From UBA10364 sp049611965 (lineage in GTDB: Bacteria; Bacteroidota; Bacteroidia; Flavobacteriales; Schleiferiaceae), in the NCBI GenBank assembly GCA_049611965.1, contig JBMZBC010000014.1:1-46178 (forward strand): a DNA stretch of 46,178 nt. Reading direction: 5' to 3'. The notes under the pieces are model-generated. The model was not told where the DNA came from and ran no database searches. It saw only the letters and a program-made list of their open reading frames with translations. A program made the translations under genes and the position numbers. Shown in pieces: positions 31,323 to 38,871 of the stretch. Within the stretch, counting starts at the first letter, position 1. Every line of letters starts with the position of its first letter.

Positions 31323-32282
31323 TTATTTGAGCAATTTCAGTAGGTACTTACCGTACCCGCTTTTAACGAGTGGCTCCGCAATTTGTTTAAGCTGCTCCGC
31401 ATCAATGAAGCCTTGCTCGTAGGCAATCTCTTCAATACAACCCACTTTCAGTCCTTGGCGCTCTTCGATGACCTCAACGAACTGACCGGCTTGTTGAAGG
31501 CTGGCAAAAGTACCGGTATCTAACCACGCTGTTCCGCGGTCCAACACCCCTACTTCTAGTTCGCCCCATTCCAAATATTGCTTGTTGACGTCTGTAATTT
31601 CCAGCTCACCGCGCGGCGATGGCTTGAGGTTTTTCGCAATCTCAACTACTCTATTGTCGTAGAAATACAATCCAGGAACTGCGTAATCGCTCTTCGGCGC
31701 TGCAGGCTTCTCCTCAATAGAAAGTGCCTTCATGTTGCCGTCAAATTCGACCACACCGTAACGCTCCGGATCGCTCACGCGGTAGGCAAATACCACACCG
31801 CCTTTGGGATCCTTACTCGCTTGAAGCACGTTTGCCATGGACGAACCGTAAAAGATGTTGTCTCCTAAGATCAGGGCAACGCTATCATCACCAATGAACT
31901 CTTCACCCAAAATAAAAGCTTGTGCTAATCCTTCCGGGTTCTCCTGGATGGTGTAGGTAAATTCACAACCCAACCTTGATCCGTCGCCCAATAGTTTTTG
32001 GAACAATGGCGCATCGTGTGGCGTGGTGATGATCAAAATTTCACGGATGCCCGCCTGCATTAATGTACTCAGCGGGTAATAAATCATAGGCTTGTCGTAC
32101 ACANNNNNNNNNNNNNNNNNNNNNNNNNNNNNNNNNNNNNNNNNNNNNNNNNNNNNNNNNNNNNNNNNNNNNNNNNNNNNNNNNNNNNNNNNNNNNNNNN
32201 CCGGCATCAACTGCTTGCTTACCGCAAGCGTCAATGGGTGTAATCTAGTGCCGGAGCCTCCAGCGAGGATAATGCCTTTCAT
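31323..32282 (-). CDS. rmlA: Glucose-1-phosphate thymidylyltransferase (interrupted by an assembly gap)
   Basis: RmlA makes dTDP-glucose from dTTP and glucose-1-phosphate, the entry to dTDP-rhamnose and related envelope sugars. The N terminus MKGIILAGGSGTRLHPLT is the nucleotide-binding signature, and the C-terminal side has YDKPMIYYPLSTLM, LGDNIFYG and EITDVNKQYLEWG. The gap of 97 Ns falls between KQLMP (residues 23-27) and VYDKP. In the family these are adjacent (KQLMPVYDKP). Removing the 33 unknown codons leaves 286 residues, the normal length, so no coding sequence appears to be missing. The stop is next to the prenyl synthase start. rmlB, rmlC and rmlD are not in the window. Confidence 0.95.
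   Translation of the reverse strand: MKGIILAGGSGTRLHPLTLAVSKQLMPXXXXXXXXXXXXXXXXXXXXXXXXXXXXXXXXXVYDKPMIYYPLSTLMQAGIREILIITTPHDAPLFQKLLGDGSRLGCEFTYTIQENPEGLAQAFILGEEFIGDDSVALILGDNIFYGSSMANVLQASKDPKGGVVFAYRVSDPERYGVVEFDGNMKALSIEEKPAAPKSDYAVPGLYFYDNRVVEIAKNLKPSPRGELEITDVNKQYLEWGELEVGVLDRGTAWLDTGTFASLQQAGQFVEVIEERQGLKVGCIEEIAYEQGFIDAEQLKQIAEPLVKSGYGKYLLKLLK
32104..32200. other. Assembly gap (97 Ns)
   Basis: A run of 97 undetermined bases lies inside rmlA. Because the flanking codons are adjacent in other RmlA proteins, the gap length is probably an artefact of scaffolding, and the contigs likely touch or overlap. Confidence 0.99.
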
Positions 32283-32284
32283 GG

Positions 32285-34657
32285 TTATTCGTTTTCTGTG
32301 TCGGTTTCTTCGTCTACTTCTGAATCGTAAATATCGAGGATATTATCGCTAAGGTCATTTTTTCCCAACCATTTGTCCATGGTAAGTAGGAAAGAAGGCA
32401 AGAGAATGAGGTTGCTCATCATAGCGACAAGCAGGGTAATCGAGGTTAAGAGACCTAATGCTTGTGTTCCACCAAAACCTGAGGTCATAAATACTGAGAA
32501 ACCACAAAATAGTACGATAGAGGTGTAGAACATACTCAGACCGGTCTCGACAATAGAACTTTTAACGGCCCATTTAATGTTCCAATTATTGGCTTTTAAT
32601 TCCTGTTTGTATTTGGCCAAAAAGTGCAAGCTATCGTCCACTGAAATACCAAAAGCAATGCTGAATACCAATATGGTCGACGGCTTCAGTGGAATTCCAA
32701 AGTGACCCATGATTCCAGCGGTGAACAACATCGGAATGAGGTTCGGGATCAAGCTGACCAGCACCATTCTCCAACTCATAAACAGTAAGGCCATGATAAT
32801 TGAAATAGCCACCACAGCAAGACTCAGAGAGAGAATAAGGTTATTAATCAGGTACGTCGTAGAACGAATGAACTTGATGGACGCTCCAGTAACCACTACA
32901 TCATAGCGTGCACCTGGGAAAACACGCTCTACCATATCATTAATTTTCGCGGTCAGTACACGCATCTCTGGCGTGCCAAGATCGGCCATCTGCACAGTAA
33001 TTCTCGCTTTCTGCCCGTTTGGTGTTACCATGGAACTTGCCAAGCCAGTTTCGTCCTTAGCATCACGCGGCATGTAGGTTAGTAGCCACTGCTGCTCACT
33101 ACGTGTGGGCAACTCGTAAAGATCGGGGTTTCCAAACATTACCCCTTGTTTAGCGAACTTCACAGCATCCACCAAGGAAACCGCTCTACTTAGTTCAGGC
33201 AGGGTAGCCAATGAATCCTGAAGTTGTTCGATGCGTCGAAGCGTACTGAGTTTTTCAACGCCGCCCTCGCGCTTGGTATCAATGATGATATCTACGGGGA
33301 TCACACCGCCGAACTTACTCTCAAAGTACTTGACGTCTTTGTACATTTCCTTGCCCTTGTTGAAATCGGCAGTAATGTTACCGGCCGTTTCAATCTTGGT
33401 CATCCCGTAAATACTCAAACCAACAATAGCAATAGTAATGCTATAAACAATGTTGCGTCTATGTTCAACGGTATCGTCTAGGAAATCAAGGAAGCCGACC
33501 AGCCAGCTAATGTCAAAGTGACTGAGGTGGCGCTCTTTTGGTGGGCTGACATAGGAATAGATAATTGGGATGAGCAAAAGTGAAATCAAGAATACCACCA
33601 TGATGCTCAAGGAGCTCACCAAGCCAAATTCAACGAGGTTCTGGCTGTCTGTTAAGATAAATGCGGCAAAACCAAGGGCGGTTGTCGTATTGGTGATCAA
33701 TGCGATATAACCGACTTTTTTAATCACTCGCTGAATGGCCAGGATCTTATTGCCGTGCTTCTTGTACTCTTGATGGTATTTGTTGATCAGATAAATACAA
33801 TTGGGCACACCGATGACGATAATCAGTGGTGGGATCAGAGAGCTAAGCATGGTGATGCCGTATCCTAACATGCCCATGATACCCAGTGAGTACACAACGC
33901 CTAAAAGCACAACCAAAGAAGAGATTGCCGTTGCGCGTAAGCTCTTTAAAAACAAAAAGAAGATGATGACCGTCACTAGAAGTGTCAGCGCGATGGTTCT
34001 ATAAATCTCGCGCTCCAAATTCTTCGCATTAGCAATGCGCAACCACGGGAGGCCACTCATGTGTAAGTTTCTGCCTGTAGACGCTTCCCATGCGAGCAAA
34101 TGCTTTTTAGCAGTTTCGACGATAGGCACCACCTCTTTGTTGTAAAGGCGCTCCTCGTCCAAGCGGAGAATCATCATGTAGGTATCTCCTTGGTACAAGC
34201 CGCCTTTGTAGAACGGCCAAGATTTGACCTTCGCCTCAAGGGCCAATTCTTCTTCCCCGTTTTCAGGCAACTTATCAAAGAGTACGAAGGGTGTTAGCTT
34301 TTCCGTGGCACTATCTACCTCTAAACCGTAGGCCTCTGTGAGACTTTGTACGTCGGTAATTCCGTCTACAGATTGAAGGCTATCTACCAATGCCAACCAA
34401 TCCACAAGGTGCTCCTTGGTGAAAAAGTCGGGATCTTCCATAGCGATGACTACGGTATTAGATGCCTGCCCAAATTCCTCAACAAGCATGTTGTATTCTA
34501 TGCTCACTGAATCCGTCTCCGGCATGAGCTTTGCAAACTCGTAACTGGTTTCTACCGTCCTGCCCATGTACCCCATAAAAAGGGCGGATAGACCAATCAA
34601 AACAAGCCAAGCAAGCCTGTTTCTTAGGATAATCTTAGTGACGGTATTCCAGAACAT
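32285..34657 (-). CDS. RND/MMPL-family exporter
   Basis: This 790-residue membrane protein has the duplicated RND layout: one membrane segment at 15-33, a large exported loop (about 35-210), a block of five segments (about 215-375), one near 400, a second exported loop (about 420-610) and a final block (about 615-765). GVPNCIYLINKYHQEYKKHG and the equivalent FGISVDDSLHFLAKYKQELK mark the two internally repeated halves; the SVDDS acidic pair is in the proton-relay position. It resembles MMPL/hopanoid-type exporters that act without a fusion protein and TolC. The substrate is unknown, perhaps a lipid given its neighbours. It starts 6 nt after secA and ends 2 nt before rmlA. The C-terminal 20 residues are strongly acidic. 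Confidence 0.88.
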   Translation of the reverse strand: MFWNTVTKIILRNRLAWLVLIGLSALFMGYMGRTVETSYEFAKLMPETDSVSIEYNMLVEEFGQASNTVVIAMEDPDFFTKEHLVDWLALVDSLQSVDGITDVQSLTEAYGLEVDSATEKLTPFVLFDKLPENGEEELALEAKVKSWPFYKGGLYQGDTYMMILRLDEERLYNKEVVPIVETAKKHLLAWEASTGRNLHMSGLPWLRIANAKNLEREIYRTIALTLLVTVIIFFLFLKSLRATAISSLVVLLGVVYSLGIMGMLGYGITMLSSLIPPLIIVIGVPNCIYLINKYHQEYKKHGNKILAIQRVIKKVGYIALITNTTTALGFAAFILTDSQNLVEFGLVSSLSIMVVFLISLLLIPIIYSYVSPPKERHLSHFDISWLVGFLDFLDDTVEHRRNIVYSITIAIVGLSIYGMTKIETAGNITADFNKGKEMYKDVKYFESKFGGVIPVDIIIDTKREGGVEKLSTLRRIEQLQDSLATLPELSRAVSLVDAVKFAKQGVMFGNPDLYELPTRSEQQWLLTYMPRDAKDETGLASSMVTPNGQKARITVQMADLGTPEMRVLTAKINDMVERVFPGARYDVVVTGASIKFIRSTTYLINNLILSLSLAVVAISIIMALLFMSWRMVLVSLIPNLIPMLFTAGIMGHFGIPLKPSTILVFSIAFGISVDDSLHFLAKYKQELKANNWNIKWAVKSSIVETGLSMFYTSIVLFCGFSVFMTSGFGGTQALGLLTSITLLVAMMSNLILLPSFLLTMDKWLGKNDLSDNILDIYDSEVDEETDTENE

Positions 34658-34663
34658 AAATGG

Positions 34664-37600
34664 CTAGTCTTCGATTACCCAACCTTTCGCCAAAAGTGGC
34701 TCGGCTTTCTTGTATTTCACATTTTTCACCTCACCCGTTGCCGAATTCCGAATGCTTACAGCATCGTTACGACCGTAGGACTTTCCAGATTTCACTACCG
34801 GTGTCGCCTTTCTCGGAGGACCTGCTGGCGATGGTTGACCTGGAGCTTGGCGCTGCTGTGGTGCACCGCTTTCGGTTCTCCCCTCCTGCAATCTTTGCTT
34901 CGGCGCGTTGGCCGGTGCACGTCTTACCTGAGAAGGATTGTTTTCAGGAAGGTTTCCGCGGAACAAGAAACTCACAATCTCTTGGTTGATCCTACTCACC
35001 AATCCTTTGAATAATTCGAACGATTCAAATTTGTAAATCAACAATGGATCTTTTTGTTCATACACCGCCCCTTGAACACTCGTTCTTAGGTCGTCCATAG
35101 AACGCAAGTGGTTTTTCCATTCGTCGTCAATGATAGCGATAGAAATTCCTTTCTCGATGTCTGAAATCAAGCTTTGACCTTGGCTCTCAATCACATCGTG
35201 AAGTACACTAGTCACTTGCATGGCCTTACGACCGTCGGTAATAGGTACCAAGATTTTATCAAAGCTGTTCTTAGGATCGTCGTACACCTGTTGGAACACT
35301 GGCATTGCGGCTGCAGCGATACGACCGCCTTTCTCGTTGTAGAATTTCGTCGCTTGGTCGAACAGATTGTTGCATACTGCTTCAAAATCACCTGTGAACT
35401 CGTCTGCAATCATATCTGGCTCGAACGCAAAGGTGCGTAAGAAGTCCAGTTTAAAGTTTTCGAAGTCCTTCGACGGCTGGTACATCTCCACAAGATCCGC
35501 GAGGGTGTCGTAAATCATGTTTGCGATGTCCACCTTGATACGCTGTCCCTTCAGCGCATTACCGCGACGCTTGTAAATCACTGTACGTTGACTGTTCATT
35601 ACATCGTCGTATTCGAGCAATCGCTTGCGCGTTCCGAAGTTGTTCTCTTCTACTTTTTTCTGTGCGCGCTCAATACTCTTGGTCACCATGCTGTGCTGGA
35701 TCACCTCGCCTTCTTCAAGACCTAGGCGATCCATCAAGCCAGCGATACGCTCAGAGTTAAATAAGCGCATGAGCTTGTCTTCAAGCGACACAAAGAACTG
35801 AGAAGAACCCACATCACCTTGACGACCTGCACGACCACGCAACTGGCGGTCAACGCGACGGCTGTCGTGACGCTCAGTACCGATGATGGCTAGACCGCCC
35901 GCGGCTTTCGCTTCATCGCTCAACTTAATATCCGTACCACGACCCGCCATGTTCGTAGCGATGGTCACCATGCCCGGCTTACCTGCTTCGGCAACTACTT
36001 CGGCTTCCTTCTGGTGCATTTTCGCATTGAGGACCTGATGTGGAATCTTTCTAATCTTCAGTGCACGGCTCAACAATTCTGAGATTTCCACTGAAGTGGT
36101 ACCTACAAGAATAGGTCGGCCCGCATCGCGGAGCTTTGTGATCTCCTCGATGACCGCATTGTACTTCTCGCGGTTGGTTTTGTATACAAAATCTTCGCGG
36201 TCGTCACGAGCAATAGGACGGTTGGTTGGAATAACCACTACCTCTAATTCGTAAATCTCCCAGAATTCTCCGGCTTCCGTTTCAGCCGTACCCGTCATAC
36301 CGCACAATTTGTGGTACATACGGAAGTAATTCTGCAGGGTGATGGTCGCATAGGTCTGCGTGGCAGCCTCGATCTTGACATTCTCTTTCGCCTCGATGGC
36401 TTGGTGCAAACCGTCCGAGTAGCGACGGCCTTCCATGATACGACCCGTCTGCTCGTCGACAATCTTCACCTTGTTGTCCATGATCACGTACTCGGTGTCT
36501 TTCTCGAACAATGCATAGGCCTTGAGCAACTGATTCACCGTGTGTATGCGTTCGCTTTTCACACCGTAGTCGCGCATGATTTCGTCCTTCTTTGCTGCTC
36601 TTTCTTCGGCAGAACCTTCGAGGTCTTCCAACGCGCTCAGCTCAGCAGTGATATCCGGCATTACAAAGAAGTCCTTTGCGGTGCTCTTTGAAATCAAATC
36701 GATCCCCTTGCCGGTAAGATCTACTTGGTTGCTTTTCTCTTCAATGGTGAAGAACAAATCTTCATCGATGAGCTTCATGCGCTTGCCTTGCTCTTGGAGG
36801 TAGGCACCTTCAGTCTTCTGAAGCAAGGTCTTCATTCCGTCTTGAGAGAGGAACTTGATCAGCGGCTTGGATTTTGGCAACCCGCGGTAAGCGCGCAAGA
36901 GCTTCACTCCACCTTCGTCTGTATTTCCTTCAGCGATGAGACTCTTCGCGTCGGTCAATTCCTTTTGAACAAAGTTCTTCTGTGCCGTCATCAACGACTC
37001 CACAAAACCTTTGAGCTCATCGAACTGGTGCTGGTCGCCTTTTGGTGTAGGGCCAGAAATAATCAATGGCGTACGTGCATCGTCAATCAATACGCTATCC
37101 ACCTCATCCACAATGGCAAAGTGGTGGCCTCGCGTCTGTACGCGATCTTCATCGCGGCGCGCCATGTTGTCGCGCAAGTAATCAAAACCAAACTCGTTGT
37201 TGGTTCCGTAGGTGATATCACTGTAGTAGGCAGCGCGACGATCTTCCGAATTTGGTTGGTGCTTGTCAATACAATCAATGGTCAAACCGTGGAAGTTAAA
37301 GATGGGTGCCATCCATTCACTATCACGCTTGGCCAGGTAGTCGTTCACTGTAACCACGTGTACTCCACGCCCGGCCAAGGCATTCAAATACACCGGCAAG
37401 GTGGCCACAAGGGTCTTACCCTCACCCGTCTGCATCTCGGCAATTTTTCCTTCGTGAAGCACAGTACCGCCAATGAGCTGTACATCGTAGTGCACCATGT
37501 TCCAGGTAATGTCCCCGCCTGCGGCCTTCCAAGAATTCGCGTAGACCACTTCATCGCCCTCGATGGTAATGTGGTGAAATTTCTGGGCCAATTCTCGGTC

Positions 37601-37996
37601 CAAATCCGTCGCAGTAGCACGCACTTCGCCTGCTGTAAATCTTTTCGCGGTTTCACGTACAACTGCAAAAGCTTCAGGGTGTACTTCGAGTAGCACACGC
37701 TCAATCTCCTGTAAAACGTCTTTATCAATCGCTTCAATCTGCTCGTACAATGGCTCACGCGCATCGTAGTTCTCTGTTGCGGCAATCTGCTCGTACAGCG
37801 CTTTCTTTTCCGCTTCTAATTCGGCAGTAGCCGTTTCAACGGCCATTTTAAAACCGGCTGTTTTTTCGCGAAGACCGTCGTTGGTGAGTGCCGCAACTGC
37901 ATCGGTGTGCGAATTAATGGCATCAACAAACGGTTGAAGTAATTTTAGGTCACGATCACTTTTTGATCCGACCAGTTTGGATATGAATTTCAGCAT
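34664..37996 (-). CDS. secA: Preprotein translocase ATPase SecA
   Basis: SecA drives proteins through SecYEG. The 1110-residue protein is in the long Bacteroidota range. NBD1 has MQTGEGKT (188-195) and VDEVDSVLIDDARTPLIISG (about 293-312); the preprotein-crosslinking and NBD2 regions include TIATNMAGRGTDIKL and RHDSRRVDRQLRGRAGRQGD. Compared with E. coli there are insertions around 320-450. The tail begins GRND (1075-1078) as before the usual zinc-binding CxCxSG motif, but continues AVSIRNSATGEVKNVKYKK without cysteines, so the zinc site is absent. It heads a tight run secA-RND exporter-rmlA-prenyl synthase, and a strong promoter lies 23 nt upstream of the ATG. Confidence 0.97.
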   Translation of the reverse strand: MLKFISKLVGSKSDRDLKLLQPFVDAINSHTDAVAALTNDGLREKTAGFKMAVETATAELEAEKKALYEQIAATENYDAREPLYEQIEAIDKDVLQEIERVLLEVHPEAFAVVRETAKRFTAGEVRATATDLDRELAQKFHHITIEGDEVVYANSWKAAGGDITWNMVHYDVQLIGGTVLHEGKIAEMQTGEGKTLVATLPVYLNALAGRGVHVVTVNDYLAKRDSEWMAPIFNFHGLTIDCIDKHQPNSEDRRAAYYSDITYGTNNEFGFDYLRDNMARRDEDRVQTRGHHFAIVDEVDSVLIDDARTPLIISGPTPKGDQHQFDELKGFVESLMTAQKNFVQKELTDAKSLIAEGNTDEGGVKLLRAYRGLPKSKPLIKFLSQDGMKTLLQKTEGAYLQEQGKRMKLIDEDLFFTIEEKSNQVDLTGKGIDLISKSTAKDFFVMPDITAELSALEDLEGSAEERAAKKDEIMRDYGVKSERIHTVNQLLKAYALFEKDTEYVIMDNKVKIVDEQTGRIMEGRRYSDGLHQAIEAKENVKIEAATQTYATITLQNYFRMYHKLCGMTGTAETEAGEFWEIYELEVVVIPTNRPIARDDREDFVYKTNREKYNAVIEEITKLRDAGRPILVGTTSVEISELLSRALKIRKIPHQVLNAKMHQKEAEVVAEAGKPGMVTIATNMAGRGTDIKLSDEAKAAGGLAIIGTERHDSRRVDRQLRGRAGRQGDVGSSQFFVSLEDKLMRLFNSERIAGLMDRLGLEEGEVIQHSMVTKSIERAQKKVEENNFGTRKRLLEYDDVMNSQRTVIYKRRGNALKGQRIKVDIANMIYDTLADLVEMYQPSKDFENFKLDFLRTFAFEPDMIADEFTGDFEAVCNNLFDQATKFYNEKGGRIAAAAMPVFQQVYDDPKNSFDKILVPITDGRKAMQVTSVLHDVIESQGQSLISDIEKGISIAIIDDEWKNHLRSMDDLRTSVQGAVYEQKDPLLIYKFESFELFKGLVSRINQEIVSFLFRGNLPENNPSQVRRAPANAPKQRLQEGRTESGAPQQRQAPGQPSPAGPPRKATPVVKSGKSYGRNDAVSIRNSATGEVKNVKYKKAEPLLAKGWVIED

Positions 37997-38025
37997 GAGG
38001 CTGGATGTATCTTATAAATAGTCCA

Positions 38026-38055
38026 CAAAAATAATAGGTGTGCGGGGTTGCACAA
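38026..38055 (-). promoter_or_regulatory. secA promoter (TTG-19-TATTTTTG)
   Basis: On the minus strand TTG (38055-38053) is followed by exactly 19 nt and TATTTTTG (38033-38026), a full Bacteroidota consensus promoter. The start point would be near 38019, giving a leader of about 23 nt before the secA ATG. Confidence 0.75.
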
Positions 38056-38308
38056 GGTCTTTACTAGCTAAAAAAACGCCAAATAGCGCGACTTCAGCAA
38101 AAATTGGACACAATGGCAGTGCAGCAGCGGAAGTTAAGCCAAAAATGGTAGTCGGAAGGGAAAGTTCTAAAAAGAAAAAAGGGGAATTTGGAAGTACTCT
38201 CCGGCATTTGAAATCGGCTCAAAATACCCTGAAAATCCTGCCAAATAGCCCCTAGAACCTATCACAGAAGCATGAAAAGAAAGAACCACCAATCTTTACA
38301 TACAGGTG

Positions 38309-38341
38309 CAAATATATATAGTTTCCGAGTAAGTGTCCAAA
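38309..38341 (-). promoter_or_regulatory. Second minus-strand promoter far upstream of secA
   Basis: On the minus strand TTTG (38341-38338) is followed by 21 nt and TATATTTG (38316-38309). Both elements match the Bacteroidota consensus. Transcription would start near 38302, about 300 nt before secA, with no recognised gene in between. Confidence 0.5.
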
Positions 38342-38402
38342 TAACACTAAGTTTATTTTCTAACCTTCAGCAATTTATGCGGTCCTTCCGAGACGCATTC
38401 TT

Positions 38403-38410
38403 TATTTTTG
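38403..38410 (+). promoter_or_regulatory. Candidate -7 box for ridA-ileS
   Basis: TATTTTTG is an exact TAnnTTTG match 20 nt before the ridA ATG. The -33 region has TTTATG but no TTG at ideal spacing. It would drive ridA, ileS and the downstream genes. Confidence 0.5.
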
Positions 38411-38430
38411 CACCCTTAAACAGACCTATT

Positions 38431-38862
38431 ATGTCCGATTCTAATAAAATTTCGACCTCGACCGCACCAAAACCTGTCGGCTTGTATCCACATGCTCGAA
38501 AAGTGGGTGAATTACTGTTTCTATCAGGCGTAGGTCCTCGCACCGCGGGCAGCGATGCCAACGACAGCGGGGTTCCTGGATTGGAATTGGACCATAATGG
38601 AAACTTTAAAGCTTTTGACTTTGAAGCACAAGTCCACAGCGTTTTTGCCAATGTAAAAGCCATCTTAGAAGCCAGCGGATCTTCTTGGGACAAGCTCGTG
38701 GACGTAACCGTGTTCTTGGTAGATATGAAGCGTGATTTCCACACGTTCAACCGCATTTACGCCGAGTACTTCAAAGACAACCAACCTTGTAGAACCACGG
38801 TTGAGATCAACAGTCTACCCACCCCGATCGCAATCGAACTTAAATGTGTAGCCACAGTATAA
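38431..38862 (+). CDS. RidA-family protein (2-aminomuconate deaminase-like)
   Basis: RidA-fold proteins hydrolyse reactive enamine/imine intermediates; a subgroup deaminates 2-aminomuconate in tryptophan breakdown. The 143-residue form starts MSDSNKISTS at 38431; an in-frame ATG at 38272 would add 53 residues that cross the promoter box, so it is rejected. GLYPHARKVGELLFLSGVGP (17-36) and PCRTTVEINSLPTPIAIELK (about 119-138, with the conserved Arg and Glu) resemble the aminomuconate-deaminase-like branch. No kynurenine-pathway gene is nearby, so a housekeeping RidA role is equally possible. ileS follows 9 nt after the stop. Confidence 0.88.
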   Translation: MSDSNKISTSTAPKPVGLYPHARKVGELLFLSGVGPRTAGSDANDSGVPGLELDHNGNFKAFDFEAQVHSVFANVKAILEASGSSWDKLVDVTVFLVDMKRDFHTFNRIYAEYFKDNQPCRTTVEINSLPTPIAIELKCVATV

Positions 38863-38871
38863 AAAGGCCTC

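Larger units (their letters stand above)
37997..38430. other. Intergenic region between secA and ridA (434 nt, no convincing gene)
   Basis: This is the only gene-free stretch above 300 nt. It holds a secA promoter (38026-38055), a second minus-strand promoter pair further upstream (38309-38341) and a plus-strand -7 box for ridA. Between the two minus-strand promoters are T-rich tracts on that strand (for example CCCCTTTTTTCTTTTT, 38180-38165; T7 at 38076-38070) and one 37-codon reading frame (38207-38094). No tRNA, tmRNA, SRP or RNase P motif is recognised. An sRNA or a long secA leader is possible. Confidence 0.6.

Noticed and set aside
36725..37693. Long plus-strand open frame of 322 codons opposite secA
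   Set aside because: It is the antisense of a clearly real SecA gene and its translation shows no domain; codon bias on the opposite strand explains its length.
38040..38255. Open frame of 71 codons on the plus strand upstream of ridA
   Set aside because: It starts at a GTG overlapping the secA promoter, has a low-complexity lysine/serine composition and no recognisable domain. It looks like chance.
38272..38430. N-terminal extension of ridA
   Set aside because: The extra 53 residues are not RidA-like and cross a TAnnTTTG promoter box; the family starts near the ATG at 38431.
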